Shown here in pieces: positions 1 through 8,997 of a stretch of 54,854 nucleotides of DNA. The translations under genes were made by a program, and so were the position numbers. The notes beneath the pieces were generated by a model, which was not told the DNA's origin, searched no databases, and saw only the letters and a list, made by a program, of their open reading frames with translations. Numbering within the stretch: position 1 is the first letter of the stretch; every line of letters begins with the position of its first letter. This DNA comes from a virus. The DNA lies in IMG/VR virus record IMGVR_UViG_3300029309_000055, positions 326 to 55,179 of that record; one strand, written 5' to 3'.

Positions 1-530
1 GTGTCAACAGGGTTATTAAACCACACTGAATCATCAGTAAGTGGGGCGTGAATTTTATATAGATCACTTTGACCAGACGCTAATGATCCGCTCGTAGTGC
101 CTTTTTTGAACGATATCTTTGCGTTAGAAATTGTTGCGCCTTGTTTGATGTTTACGTTGGCAAAATTGAAAACGAGAACATCATCTGTATTGTCTGCACT
201 ATTGTTGTAGTAACTAACAGGGATATGACCCCTTCCAACAGTTTGCGAAGTTGTCCGTTGTCCTCCTAGAGTTACACTTGAAGAGCTAGTATCACCGCTA
301 AATTGTGCTTGTGTGCTGGTTGATGTTAGTGTTGGAAAACTATTATACCTTGAACTCGCAAGCTCTCCAGTAAATCCTCTATTAAGGCTTCGATCTGAGC
401 TAGTAAAGCGTATCGTCTGACGTGGGTTAACAGTGTAAGTTTCAGTCGCACCGCTTTGCTGTGCAGAAATTATAGGCGAGCTGCTAGCTGTTATGGAAGG
501 AATACTTATACCTAAATTGTTTAGCTTCAT
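1..530 (-). CDS. tail fibre/appendage-like protein, N-terminal part (cut by window edge)
   Basis: The gene starts with ATG at 530 and stays open to the window edge, giving about 176 residues of the N-terminal part. It begins MKLNNLGISIPSIT and continues as a Ser/Thr/Asn-rich, beta-prone sequence without catalytic motifs. Its ATG overlaps the TAA of the 98-residue gene upstream (TAATG), so the two are translationally coupled in the leftward virion operon. Position downstream of the neck-like gene and the composition suggest a tail or head appendage protein. The family is not recognised and the C-terminus is missing. Confidence 0.7.
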   Translation of the reverse strand, partial: MKLNNLGISIPSITASSSPIISAQQSGATETYTVNPRQTIRFTSSDRSLNRGFTGELASSRYNSFPTLTSTSTQAQFSGDTSSSSVTLGGQRTTSQTVGRGHIPVSYYNNSADNTDDVLVFNFANVNIKQGATISNAKISFKKGTTSGSLASGQSDLYKIHAPLTDDSVWFNNPVD

Positions 531-826
531 TATACAGCTAAGTAAGCAAGTATTTTGCCAGAATTTAAAGAAATAGATTTAAACTCTCCTACTATTGTTA
601 AACCTTTAGGAAATGTAATGCCTGTACCTATAGCTGTAATGTTAGATTCTGCTGTACCATCTGCTTTTTTGTTTAGTTCGGGCCAGTCTAATCCATTACT
701 ATCGAACGTAGAATCCTCTAAAAAAGTAATAGCGCAAAACTCTCTAGTAAAAGTATTGCTAGTATCTGTTATTAAAAGTGCTCCGCCTTTTCCAGCAGAT
801 TGTTTTTCTATGTTGTTTGTTGCCAT
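530..826 (-). CDS. small conserved phage structural-operon protein
   Basis: This 98-residue protein has a central F..ITFLEDSTF stretch and ends with a beta-rich segment (ITFPKGLTIVGEFKSISL, then GKILAY). Short proteins with a 'LEDT...I..G..I.G.FT.I.L.SG.V.AY' layout are frequent in phage structural operons and usually have no assigned function. It sits between the neck-like protein and a fibre-like protein, with ATG at 826 and a TAATG overlap at the end. It is probably a minor virion or fibre-base protein; this role is inferred from position. Confidence 0.7.
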   Translation of the reverse strand: MATNNIEKQSAGKGGALLITDTSNTFTREFCAITFLEDSTFDSNGLDWPELNKKADGTAESNITAIGTGITFPKGLTIVGEFKSISLNSGKILAYLAV

Positions 827-851
827 ATTTATTTAGTTTATTATAAAATTG

Positions 852-1880
852 TTAATACATACCCCTCATTCCTGAACCTACTCCATTTGGAGCTACGTGC
901 AATGAAGGTTTAGCAGCTCCTCTAAAAGAATCTGTGTCTTTTTCTAATAACCTGCTACACACACCCCAATGATATTCAGCTCTTTGTATATCACCATTAT
1001 CTTCTGATAACTTACCCAATAGAGCGTGTTTGACAATAGCATCTTCGGGTACGTGTATAGGATCTTCAGACGAATCAGTATCTATATCAATGTTTAAAGA
1101 TACAAAACGTCTCTTTAATAATAAATGAGCTGAAGAGTCGCTATTTGTTCCTCCCACTCTATACCTTCTATATCTTATTTCTCCTTGCCCGCTTGGGATG
1201 TCAGCAAGAATAACTTCTTTGCTAGTATCACTGGTCTGTATTGCCTTTAATCTTGTAAGATGTCCTGCTGGAATATCTTTGTAAATTATTCTTTCAATAT
1301 GGACTACATTAGTCTCAGTAGAGCTTTTAGATGTTTGTCCTCCTGAACTGTTAGACAAAGTGATTGTAACGGTGTCAGGCGATGTAGTTGATGCCCTTCG
1401 GCAAATAATTTTTATCTCTGCGGAAGCATCATTAAAAATCTCTGCATTACTATTTGGGCCTATATCAGTAATGTTTAAAGTGTACTGAGTTGTTCCATCT
1501 AAGTCTCTAAATGTCGTATGATAACCGTCATCGATGAAAGATGCTAAAACCGTTGTGTCTTCCTGATTTGTTCCAAACAACTTATAATCATGCCATAAAG
1601 AACGAGTAGGGACTGCACTATTATCTATTATACCAGCTATAATCGAATCTGTGTCTTGTGGTAAAGCTATGTACCCACTAGAAGCCTCTTGAGTGTGTTC
1701 TAACATCATATCACGCCAATAACCCATTTTATATAAACGGGGCATGACTTCGTTAAGAGCCTTCCTGAACCCTATATGAGAAGAATTAGCAGCGTCAAGA
1801 TATTGACTATGCGTTGTGTATAAGTAACTGACGGTAGTAGCTGGCACGTTTAAATATAAAAGAAATAATGCTAATTTCAA
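852..1880 (-). CDS. putative neck / head-tail adaptor protein
   Basis: The protein has 342 residues. Its first 100 residues contain a block (PRLYKMGYWRDM, then GYIALPQDTDSIIAG, then LWHDYKLFGT) that resembles phage connector or tail-tubular-like proteins, followed by a beta-rich middle and a helical C-terminal part. The only plausible start is TTG at 1880, seven bases after the stop of the glycosyltransferase; the next in-frame ATG would remove 45 residues of the conserved-looking block. It lies between the glycosyltransferase and fibre-like genes of the leftward virion operon. The neck role is an inference from pattern and position. Confidence 0.55.
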   Translation of the reverse strand: MKLALFLLYLNVPATTVSYLYTTHSQYLDAANSSHIGFRKALNEVMPRLYKMGYWRDMMLEHTQEASSGYIALPQDTDSIIAGIIDNSAVPTRSLWHDYKLFGTNQEDTTVLASFIDDGYHTTFRDLDGTTQYTLNITDIGPNSNAEIFNDASAEIKIICRRASTTSPDTVTITLSNSSGGQTSKSSTETNVVHIERIIYKDIPAGHLTRLKAIQTSDTSKEVILADIPSGQGEIRYRRYRVGGTNSDSSAHLLLKRRFVSLNIDIDTDSSEDPIHVPEDAIVKHALLGKLSEDNGDIQRAEYHWGVCSRLLEKDTDSFRGAAKPSLHVAPNGVGSGMRGMY

Positions 1881-1887
1881 CTAATCA

Positions 1888-2574
1888 CTAATCCCACATA
1901 CGCTTACCTAAATCCTGATCACAAATATCGCTATATCCTTCTCTCTGAGCAGCCAGCCATATAGCAGGACAATATACGTTCCAGTCCTTACGCCTATGTG
2001 CTACTTCATATTGATGATCAACGTGATGATTTTTCCTTCCTATAAAATCAGGAGCATGATTCAAATGAACGTATGCTTTCTTATATATTTTACGTTTTAA
2101 AGCATATGCATGAGTCCTATTTACTGACGTGGCTCTCATAACTCTCTGAATTCCTATATGTTGCGGTTCTTTCCTATGCTGCCCTCCTAAATATATTTGA
2201 TCCCAATTCTTAGGGACTTTGTGCATAAAAGCATTTAGTATTGGTAGGGTTTCGGGTATAAATTCAGCGTCATCTTCTAGTATTAGAATTGATTCAATGG
2301 TTTTATTTAAAATTTTCTGCTCCATTATAACGTCTTCGATAATCCTTATATGAGACCTCAAACACCCCCAAGCCCCAGCTCCAGCTTGAAAATAGCTTGG
2401 GAAGGAGGTTCTATTTCCCATAATAGCAGGATAAACCACAACGTCTTCTGGATCTGCTAAACCATTATTTTGTATATGGTCTAAAAATTTTTTAAGCCTA
2501 TCTTCTCTGTCAGGTCTGTTTATAACAAAAACCCTATCAAACCAGTCAGTTAATTTTTTATACCCGTCTGACAA
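1888..2574 (-). CDS. glycosyltransferase family 25 (LPS biosynthesis type)
   Basis: The 228-residue protein starts with VFVINRPDREDRLKKF, the N-terminal signature of GT25 enzymes, and has ILILEDDAEF near residue 98, which provides the acidic metal/nucleotide-sugar site. GT25 enzymes usually transfer galactose or glucose to lipooligosaccharide or to protein. Here the gene is embedded, nearly gapless, in the virion structural operon, so likely substrates are fibre or capsid proteins, or the host surface. The start appears to be TTG at 2574, two bases after the previous stop; no early ATG exists in frame. The fold call is good; the substrate is unknown. Confidence 0.85.
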   Translation of the reverse strand: MSDGYKKLTDWFDRVFVINRPDREDRLKKFLDHIQNNGLADPEDVVVYPAIMGNRTSFPSYFQAGAGAWGCLRSHIRIIEDVIMEQKILNKTIESILILEDDAEFIPETLPILNAFMHKVPKNWDQIYLGGQHRKEPQHIGIQRVMRATSVNRTHAYALKRKIYKKAYVHLNHAPDFIGRKNHHVDHQYEVAHRRKDWNVYCPAIWLAAQREGYSDICDQDLGKRMWD

Positions 2575-2576
2575 AC

Positions 2577-3746
2577 CTAAGTTGAAGAAGAAGGAGTTCC
2601 TCCATCACTTCCTTGAGGAGAATTTTCTTGAAGAGCTAAAATACTGCTAATTGATGATATACTTCCTGTATCAACATATCCTGTACCGTTGGTTGGAGCG
2701 CTACTTCCTGCAGCTCCAAACCCTCCAAAAAATCCTCCAGTGTGCTCTGTTGTCTCTATTATAGAAGGTTCCTCCCCAAATTCATTGTCTATTGGAGGTA
2801 TAAAAGAAGGCTCATCTATTTCCTCTATAATAGACGGCCCACCATCAAATGAAGGAATTTCAGGATTTGGTTGATTAGGTTGTTGTCCTTTTATGCTTCC
2901 TCCTAAAGGTATGAAATTAGGGTTGTTAGTAGCTGTTGGCAGATTGTTCTGGTTAGTTCCTACACTCTGACGAGGGGCTTCAAAAGTACCTGCAGGATTA
3001 TCATCAGTAGCCGTAGTAGTTAAAGAGTATGTACCCCCATCAGAACTGCTTGGTGCTTCTGATCCATCAACAATGGTAGTAGCGTAATACAAATGATCTT
3101 CAATGCTTTGTGTTATTGATGTCTCTCCATCAGCGGTCTTATTAAATGAACCTATCTTTATGTGATATCGGCCTTTGTTTGGGGCCTCTCGAAGAAGTTT
3201 ATTGTTAACTTTTTCTAGCTTGCCACAAGGCTCTTCCTCTGGAATCTCATCCGCTTGTGGTATAAAACTTAATGTACATTCACTGATTGTATGATTAACT
3301 GCATCAAGATAAAATTTAAGATACACTGTCCCGAACTTACCTCCGCTTGATAGAACAGAAAACTTTCTATTTTCTCCTCTTTGTCCTATAAAACTAGCTG
3401 GTGTTATGTTGCCAAAACTAGGTAAGGGGCTTTGGCCTTTTATACCAAACCTTGTAGTGCCTCCAACATCAAACCCTTCAACCTGAATAGCTGCTATACT
3501 AAAATATAAAACGCCATAATAACATACAAACTGAGTTCTTCCGTCTTTCTGTAAAACTTCTAGTTCAAAAGGATGTTTCTTACCTTCAAAAAGATCTGTA
3601 GGATTATTAGACAACTCATCTGTACCAAAATAATTATTATTTATAGCGCCAAAATTATCTTCATCATAAGTTTCGGGCCAGCTTTCAAGATTCCCTACTC
3701 CTGATGTGTCTATAGATACTTCATTATTATAAATGTCTTCTGACAT
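2577..3746 (-). CDS. virion structural protein with acidic/proline-rich C-terminus
   Basis: The protein has 389 residues. About residues 60-220 form a beta-rich part (FELEVLQKDGRTQFVCYYG and onward). From about residue 225 it becomes low complexity, rich in Pro, Ser, Asn and Glu, with a repeated PSII(E) and PSFIPPID-like pattern, and then Gly/Ser-rich to the end. No enzyme motifs are visible. It is spaced 2 bases from both neighbours in the leftward operon. A tail, fibre or head-decoration role is inferred from context only. Confidence 0.65.
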   Translation of the reverse strand: MSEDIYNNEVSIDTSGVGNLESWPETYDEDNFGAINNNYFGTDELSNNPTDLFEGKKHPFELEVLQKDGRTQFVCYYGVLYFSIAAIQVEGFDVGGTTRFGIKGQSPLPSFGNITPASFIGQRGENRKFSVLSSGGKFGTVYLKFYLDAVNHTISECTLSFIPQADEIPEEEPCGKLEKVNNKLLREAPNKGRYHIKIGSFNKTADGETSITQSIEDHLYYATTIVDGSEAPSSSDGGTYSLTTTATDDNPAGTFEAPRQSVGTNQNNLPTATNNPNFIPLGGSIKGQQPNQPNPEIPSFDGGPSIIEEIDEPSFIPPIDNEFGEEPSIIETTEHTGGFFGGFGAAGSSAPTNGTGYVDTGSISSISSILALQENSPQGSDGGTPSSST

Positions 3747-3748
3747 AT

Positions 3749-5188
3749 CTAAGCATATGAGCCAGTAAACGGCTGTAGGTTTGGTGGAAATATAGTTTTC
3801 TTTATTCTAACATAGCCTCCTCTGTTAGGTTCTTGAGTATCTGACACAACAATTTCAGAAGGCCAATCAATGTAGTTGGTTGCGGGATATAAAAACCTAG
3901 AAGAACCAAACTTATACTTAGGGTGTCCTGTTCCTGTAGTTATACCTATATCAATTAAATTATGTAAAGTGGGTTGGACTTTTAAAGAAGCTAAAGGAGT
4001 AGCAAAAACAACAGGCAAAGGATGCATTGGATTTATATCCGTCAAAGTCTGTTTTGTCTTTGACCAAGTAATCTCGTATTGAGTTTTGGTGGGCCCGTCA
4101 TATCTGTTTCTTTTATAGACAGGAAGAACTACAGTTTCTCCACCACCATCCTTGAGAGACCATGTATATCCTACAATACCCCCATTTTGAGGATCAAAAC
4201 CGTTCCCTAAACCAGAAACACCGTTAAGCACAGGAGGCCAAACATATCTTTCTTGAGTTTCATACTTAGCGATAACTGATAATCCCGCAGAAGCTCCTGA
4301 TGTGACTACTGAAGGGACTACTTGTTTCTCACTTAAAACATACCAGTTATCTGATATTTGCTTTCCTTCCCTTTTTATACCTAACTTATCAGTACCCCAA
4401 AAATTAGAGCTCCCCGAAGGTGATCCCCCAAGATCTGAGTGTCCTGTAGCATATGTTAGGCTTCCTGCTTTAAAAGAATTCGCAGTAGTCGTACCAGTGT
4501 CAACGAGAGTGTCTCCTGAAGCGCTAAATATTTTTGTAGCTTGTATATTTTCAGAATGGAAGAATATAGTTTCTTTATCTACTAATGCTCCTAAAGAGGG
4601 GTTAGAATCAGCTCCACTAGCAGTTGAATCGAAAGGAAAAGTCCTGTCTACAAAAACATTGCGGATAGGTACTTTCTTAACAAAAACTCTTTGCTCTACT
4701 ACATACAAAGAATCTAAAACTTCGTTGCCCGATCTTACCTGTTTTTTCTCAAATAGTATATAACCATCACTACCAGAAAAAGGATCACTAGTAGTGGTCG
4801 GCATAGATGAATTCAAAGCAGGGCTGCTTTCGTCATAAGAACTACGAAGAATTACATAAGTACGTGTAACAGAATCATATCGAGTGCTAGAAGCTCCAGC
4901 AGCTTGAAACTCCCAATTATACTGGTCTTGATTGTCACGATTTACAACATAGTACCATAATTGATACTGCCCATTCTGATCGTTAGCACTTTTTATTAAA
5001 GCTAACTTGTGATTAGGAAAATTTGTAGTGTCGGGATGTGGGGTTCCATATGATGTGTCGTCAGCGGTGGCAGCCGACTTTACACTTTTACTAGCGTCTT
5101 TAGTCTCAATAACTACTAAGTCTGCTACTTTAGGAGTAGTAAACTCAATAATCCGTTGCCTTCTAGTTGGCGACGTAACTCTAGCCAT
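3749..5188 (-). CDS. virion structural protein, unknown fold
   Basis: The 479-residue protein starts MARVTSPTRRQRIIEF and is rich in Tyr, Trp, Ser and Thr with many short beta-prone stretches, as in phage fibres or head decoration proteins. It is encoded one base away from the 186-residue gene upstream and two bases from the one downstream, so all are co-transcribed. I recognise no family. A receptor-binding or structural role is inferred from composition and operon position. Confidence 0.65.
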   Translation of the reverse strand: MARVTSPTRRQRIIEFTTPKVADLVVIETKDASKSVKSAATADDTSYGTPHPDTTNFPNHKLALIKSANDQNGQYQLWYYVVNRDNQDQYNWEFQAAGASSTRYDSVTRTYVILRSSYDESSPALNSSMPTTTSDPFSGSDGYILFEKKQVRSGNEVLDSLYVVEQRVFVKKVPIRNVFVDRTFPFDSTASGADSNPSLGALVDKETIFFHSENIQATKIFSASGDTLVDTGTTTANSFKAGSLTYATGHSDLGGSPSGSSNFWGTDKLGIKREGKQISDNWYVLSEKQVVPSVVTSGASAGLSVIAKYETQERYVWPPVLNGVSGLGNGFDPQNGGIVGYTWSLKDGGGETVVLPVYKRNRYDGPTKTQYEITWSKTKQTLTDINPMHPLPVVFATPLASLKVQPTLHNLIDIGITTGTGHPKYKFGSSRFLYPATNYIDWPSEIVVSDTQEPNRGGYVRIKKTIFPPNLQPFTGSYA

Positions 5189-5189
5189 A

Positions 5190-5750
5190 TTAGTCTTTTG
5201 CTAAAACTACAACTGTTAAATCATCGCCACTAGCCGCAAAGGTTATAGTTATGTTAACATCTGTAGGATCTTCTCTTGGGATAAGTAAGGCTGACCTTGT
5301 AAGACTATTTCCACTTCCTAAAGTAATATCACCAAACTTATTATCTGTTGATGTAATTACTATATCTCCAGTATTTGTAGAATCTGTCTCATAATGCATA
5401 GCTACAATTTTAGACGCTGCTGGAATAACATCACCCACTGCATCTGTTGGAGATGATGGTGTCCCTCCATTAGATGCATAACCAGTAAAGTCGTGTCCTG
5501 CTCTGTCTAAAGCCGAAGGAGAATCTCCAGATGCAGCGCTAAATTTATGGAGATCAAGATCCCAACTTATTTGATCAGCGGCTGCCGTTGATGTGAACTT
5601 TACAGAGTAAATAATATCTGCCTCAGAAGAGGTGGGGCTTACGCTTAGTGTCCTACCAATTCTAATATCATTTTGAACGTTCGTACCTTGACCAGCCATT
5701 GTAGCTATAATGGTAGTACGAATATTTATTCCTGATAAGGATTGAGCCAT
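5190..5750 (-). CDS. small beta-rich virion protein
   Basis: The protein has 186 residues and is Ser/Thr/Asp-rich with predicted beta strands throughout (RIGRTLSVSPTSSEADIIYS, ITITFAASGDDLTVVVLA). It lies in the leftward virion operon, three bases after an acidic repeat protein. No known family is recognised. A decoration or tail-associated protein is the most likely role by context. Confidence 0.6.
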   Translation of the reverse strand: MAQSLSGINIRTTIIATMAGQGTNVQNDIRIGRTLSVSPTSSEADIIYSVKFTSTAAADQISWDLDLHKFSAASGDSPSALDRAGHDFTGYASNGGTPSSPTDAVGDVIPAASKIVAMHYETDSTNTGDIVITSTDNKFGDITLGSGNSLTRSALLIPREDPTDVNITITFAASGDDLTVVVLAKD

Positions 5751-5753
5751 AAT

Positions 5754-6197
5754 TTAAGTATTTTCTACGTTTTCACGCATAAACATAGTTATAAGCTGTG
5801 CTGGCGTGGCTTCTGGGTTTTTTTGCATGAGCTCTGAAATCATCTGCATCTGCATCTGGTGTTCTTCGTTGTTTTCATCAAACTCTTCTCCAAATAATTC
5901 CATAAATAAAGACATTACCATTTCCTCCATACTATCATCCATTTCTTTCATATCCTCTTCCATACCCTCATCCATTTCTTTCATATCCTCTTCCATACCC
6001 TCATCTGTTTCTTTCATATCCTCTTCCATACCCTCATCTGTTTCTTGTTCGGCAGGTTTCATAACTGCTCTTTCAATAGCAACTACAAAGGAATCATCTG
6101 CAGATCTCATGTCTTCACCTTTTTTAGCGGCTTCTTCTTCAGCAGCAGCCATTCCTTCTTCGTCATATTCGAATTCTTTTTTTCCTACTTTTGGCAT
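5754..6197 (-). CDS. highly acidic Met-rich repeat protein
   Basis: The 147-residue protein is mostly Glu, Asp and Met. Residues about 51-93 consist of an 11-residue unit, DEGMEEDMKE plus T or M, repeated about four times and encoded by a 33-bp tandem repeat. The C-terminal 50 residues are helical (FMELFGEEFDENNEEH, then PEATPAQLITMFMRENV). The N-terminus starts MPKVGKKEFEYDEEG. Acidic small proteins next to capsid genes can act as scaffold helpers or DNA mimics; neither is shown here. Confidence 0.65.
   Translation of the reverse strand: MPKVGKKEFEYDEEGMAAAEEEAAKKGEDMRSADDSFVVAIERAVMKPAEQETDEGMEEDMKETDEGMEEDMKEMDEGMEEDMKEMDDSMEEMVMSLFMELFGEEFDENNEEHQMQMQMISELMQKNPEATPAQLITMFMRENVENT
5935..6046. 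repeat. 33-bp tandem repeat, about 3.4 copies
   Basis: Units start at 5935, 5968, 6001 and 6034 and are nearly identical. They encode the 11-residue acidic repeat of the surrounding gene. Such in-frame tandem repeats vary in copy number by slippage. Confidence 0.9.
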
Positions 6198-6232
6198 AAT
6201 ATTGTTTTGTTTATATGTTTGTAAATAAATAA

Positions 6233-6265
6233 CCCCGATCCCCTACTTTTGCAAGAGGATCGGGG
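6233..6265 (-). terminator. hairpin terminator after the 196-residue gene
   Basis: CCCCGATCC at 6233-6241 pairs perfectly with GGATCGGGG at 6257-6265 around a 15-nt loop. It lies just downstream (leftward) of the gene ending at 6292. On the minus strand the stem is followed by TTATTTATTT, a weak U-tract, so it is terminator-like but not canonical. Confidence 0.6.
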
Positions 6266-6291
6266 ATTATTGTGATTTGTTATGTTACTGA

Positions 6292-6882
6292 TTATAGAGC
6301 AGGAACACAATCAGCATAGTCAGCGGCATTAATAATGTTAGCTAAAACAACAAATTGACCTGCTGTGAGTTCGTTGTTGTTAACTCCCGCAGGGTTAAAT
6401 GTGATTCTAAAAGTATCACCATCGGTTGGATCATTTAAGCCTCCGATTACATCGGCTTCGGTATCAATCCTGCTGCCAGTGTTATCAACAAAACCTACGG
6501 AAAGTACGCTGGATGGTTGGATATAACCGTCTACATCTTGGTCATTTATCCCTACAGTTACTGATGCGCTAGTTAAAGAGCCACCAGAACCGTCGGATCC
6601 AGTAAAGGGTTTAGTAGTTACTAACCTAACAATGTTGACTTTATCCCCTGCTACAAATGTATGTACATCAAAGGAGATAGCATTTTCGGTAGAGTCAGCA
6701 GCTAATGTAGGATTATCAAAGTTAAACAAAAACGCATGAGAAAAACCTTCTCTAATAAGAGCGGCTGGTACTTGTTGGATTAAACTACTCCCACTAGAAT
6801 CTTTGTTGGATATAAGGAGAGCATCGTTTCCCGCAACAGCAGCATTAGTTGGTAGCGTTGTTGTATCATCTAAAGTTGGCAT
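6292..6882 (-). CDS. virion protein with MPTL-type N-terminal module
   Basis: The 196-residue protein begins MPTLDDTTTLPTN and then has a 'NDALLISNKDSSGSSLIQQV' stretch. The same N-terminal layout (MPTLxDT, then an 'I.I.D.S....I....LL...G' segment) recurs in the genes at 9063 and 10279. The rest is beta-rich. It is flanked by hairpins at 6233 and 6925, so it may be expressed as its own unit directly after the capsid gene. A decoration or head-fibre protein is likely by position. Confidence 0.6.
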   Translation of the reverse strand: MPTLDDTTTLPTNAAVAGNDALLISNKDSSGSSLIQQVPAALIREGFSHAFLFNFDNPTLAADSTENAISFDVHTFVAGDKVNIVRLVTTKPFTGSDGSGGSLTSASVTVGINDQDVDGYIQPSSVLSVGFVDNTGSRIDTEADVIGGLNDPTDGDTFRITFNPAGVNNNELTAGQFVVLANIINAADYADCVPAL

Positions 6883-6924
6883 AATTTTTAAATTCTAAAT
6901 TTAATATATTTAAAGTTAATTTAT

Positions 6925-6952
6925 GTGGGGTTCCCTTTTACAGGAACCCCAC
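6925..6952 (-). terminator. strong hairpin after the major capsid gene
   Basis: GTGGGGTTCC at 6925-6934 pairs perfectly with GGAACCCCAC at 6943-6952 around an 8-nt loop, eight bases past the capsid gene. The sequence beyond the stem on the minus strand is AT-rich rather than a pure T-run, so it may act as a partial terminator or as a 3' mRNA protector for a highly expressed transcript. Confidence 0.65.
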
Positions 6953-6959
6953 TTTAGAA

Positions 6960-8279
6960 TTAAGCAGCAGGTGTGCTTGAGTCCCTCTTGAAGAGAATCA
7001 TGAATCCAAAGTCAGTCTTGATCGGCTTAGAAGCAGATGCAAGGATACCTCTGAAGAATCCAGTCTCACTGTCAGGGTTAATGACAGCATCAGGAATGTT
7101 CAACCACTTAAACTCACCTCTGTAGTTATTAGCAGAGAAATCAACTCCGCTTCCAACTGAGCTCAAAGGTGCTGGAATCTGTGACTCCATCACGTCAGGA
7201 TGCAAAATAAATGCAGCCTCATATTCAGCAGAATCGTAACTACTGTTATAACTAGATACGCCACTCGATACTGAGTAAGGAAGTACTCGTGTGAACTGAT
7301 CAGTGCTTGCCAAAGAAAACCTTGGAGCAAGATCGTCAACTAAGTGATAGAAACCTCTGAAAGATTTCTCGATTCCTAATGGAGCAATAAGATCACTTAC
7401 TGCTGCATTGTTGTAACGAACGTCATCACGGAAACCTGCTTCAGTCTGAAGCTGATAAGATGCCTCAGATGAAAGAACAAGTGCAAACACTGGACGGCCA
7501 TTCTCACGACCGTAAGCATTAGTACCTGCACCTCTACGAATCAAGTTGAAGTAACACTTATCAAGAATTGCATTTGAAATGTTAGCATCAGGAATGCCAG
7601 CAACTCCTGCAGCACTAAGGTCAAGAGCTCCTGAATCGATGCCATCTCCTTCAAAGGTTCCGTCTTGTCCGTCAATAGCGGTTCCACTAGTCTTACATCC
7701 AACATAAGCGTCAGATAATTTAGCGTACTCATCACGATAACGGTTCTCCCAAGTGTAGCGGGTAGCTTCAGTAAGAAGATCCATGATCGCACGAAGTTGC
7801 TCTCCACGGTGGGCAGCAAAACGCATGTCATTTAGAGATATGCGTGGTGACTCAATAGCAGCTCTTGCAAGCTGGTACTGCTTGAGCTTTTTACCGAAAT
7901 GTACAAATGATGTACCTGCAGCGACATTAGGCCCAACTTCAGTAGCCATTGTATCACCGTTTGGTAATGGCTGATCGAGAGTTGATGTGCCTAAAGTTCC
8001 GCTACCTTCAGAGGCAGCTACGTTAGTCCAGTCGGCTCCGACTTGGCCTGAAGCACTACTGCCTCCTGCTTGAGATACTGGAATGGCTCTGTCGTAAACT
8101 AGAGTTGTTAAGAATCCACCAGACTGGTCTGGGAATGTTGTTTGTCTAATAAGATCCATCCAAGGACTTGTATGGATAGTCTGTCTGTGTATGTCTGCAC
8201 CAATGCGGTTAGCCTCTTCAGCGAGAACAGTCTCGATGGCAGCGGTTCCACTGGTAACAGGGTTAAATGTATGGGCCAT
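6960..8279 (-). CDS. major capsid protein
   Basis: The 439-residue protein has the size and position of a phage major capsid protein: it follows portal and scaffold in the same leftward block and has its own long leader and a strong 3' hairpin. Its bases and codons are noticeably less AT-rich than its neighbours, as in highly expressed genes. The C-terminal region (ETGFFRGILASASKPIKTDF, then MILFKRDSS) looks like the end of podovirus capsid proteins, and the N-terminal part is helical, like an E-loop/N-arm region. An HK97 fold is expected for this family but cannot be proven from the sequence alone. Confidence 0.8.
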   Translation of the reverse strand: MAHTFNPVTSGTAAIETVLAEEANRIGADIHRQTIHTSPWMDLIRQTTFPDQSGGFLTTLVYDRAIPVSQAGGSSASGQVGADWTNVAASEGSGTLGTSTLDQPLPNGDTMATEVGPNVAAGTSFVHFGKKLKQYQLARAAIESPRISLNDMRFAAHRGEQLRAIMDLLTEATRYTWENRYRDEYAKLSDAYVGCKTSGTAIDGQDGTFEGDGIDSGALDLSAAGVAGIPDANISNAILDKCYFNLIRRGAGTNAYGRENGRPVFALVLSSEASYQLQTEAGFRDDVRYNNAAVSDLIAPLGIEKSFRGFYHLVDDLAPRFSLASTDQFTRVLPYSVSSGVSSYNSSYDSAEYEAAFILHPDVMESQIPAPLSSVGSGVDFSANNYRGEFKWLNIPDAVINPDSETGFFRGILASASKPIKTDFGFMILFKRDSSTPAA

Positions 8280-8280
8280 T

Positions 8281-8550
8281 GTATTAAATTAGTTAATAAA
8301 ATTATAAGTTAAGGCAGACCACTCCCCTTTAGAAGGCGAAGCAATCTAGTTTCAATATCGTATAACCTTGCTTAATTAGAACTAATTGGGAAAGGCTAGA
8401 GCAACCCACAAGATTTATTTCTAAGAGACTCAGCTCTGATCACATGCAGACTGAACTAATTAATGGCTAGAGCAACCTATCTGAATGCGATAGGTAAAAT
8501 TAAATCTATTCTCTTGTTAAGTCAATAAGAGAATTAGAGCTGCCTTTTTG
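8281..8550 (-). promoter_or_regulatory. structured leader of the capsid gene with direct repeats
   Basis: This 270-nt gap holds two copies of a composite direct repeat: GAACTAATT (8379, 8453) followed 12-15 nt later by GGCTAGAGCAACC (8394-8406, 8465-8477). It also holds hairpins CCTATC/GATAGG near 8475-8495 and TTCTCTT/AAGAGAA near 8508-8534. On the minus strand TTGACT lies inside the second hairpin, with an AT-rich region 17 bases on, a possible weak promoter. I read the region as promoter plus leader of the capsid mRNA. Confidence 0.5.
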
Positions 8551-8997
8551 TTAATATTTAGGAAGACCAAAAAGAGAGTTTCTGGCGGTACTGCCTTTGG
8601 TACTAGCGTTTTGCTTATTTCTCTGCCTTTGGAAATACTTCCTTTGGGCTTCTTTATCTTTATCCCTGTTAGCTAATCTTCGATTAACATTAGCTTCTGC
8701 TTCCTTTTCAGCTTTCGTCTGCTCCTCTTTAGACTTAAATTTTTTAGGGGCTGGCAGCCCAAACCCGCCTTGTCCTTCTATCATACCTGTCTTATCAAAT
8801 CCTTGTTTCACAAAACTTTTTTGCTTTTCTGTTAAAGGCGTAGGTCTTTTTTTACTTTCCTCCTCTTCAGATCCTTTGTCAGTTTTCTTTCTAAGACGAT
8901 TCATTGAACCACCTCTAGTTCTTTTTGAAGGACTACCTGAACCACCGAAACGTGGTCTCCTGCTTTTTGGTCTTGCTTTAAATTTGAATCTAAACAT
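8551..8997 (-). CDS. basic, lysine/arginine-rich small virion-operon protein
   Basis: The 148-residue protein is very basic. It starts MFRFKFKARPKSRRPRFGG, has a Lys/Glu-rich helical middle, and ends STARNSLFGLPKY. There are no known domains. It lies just upstream of the capsid gene in the leftward operon, so a DNA-condensing or internal head protein is possible, but this is inference. Confidence 0.6.
   Translation of the reverse strand: MFRFKFKARPKSRRPRFGGSGSPSKRTRGGSMNRLRKKTDKGSEEEESKKRPTPLTEKQKSFVKQGFDKTGMIEGQGGFGLPAPKKFKSKEEQTKAEKEAEANVNRRLANRDKDKEAQRKYFQRQRNKQNASTKGSTARNSLFGLPKY

Noticed and set aside
5806-6228. Rightward Ser/Ile-rich reading frame opposite the acidic repeat gene
   Set aside because: It is the antisense shadow of the 33-bp repeats encoding Glu/Met; the leftward frame fits the operon and spacing.
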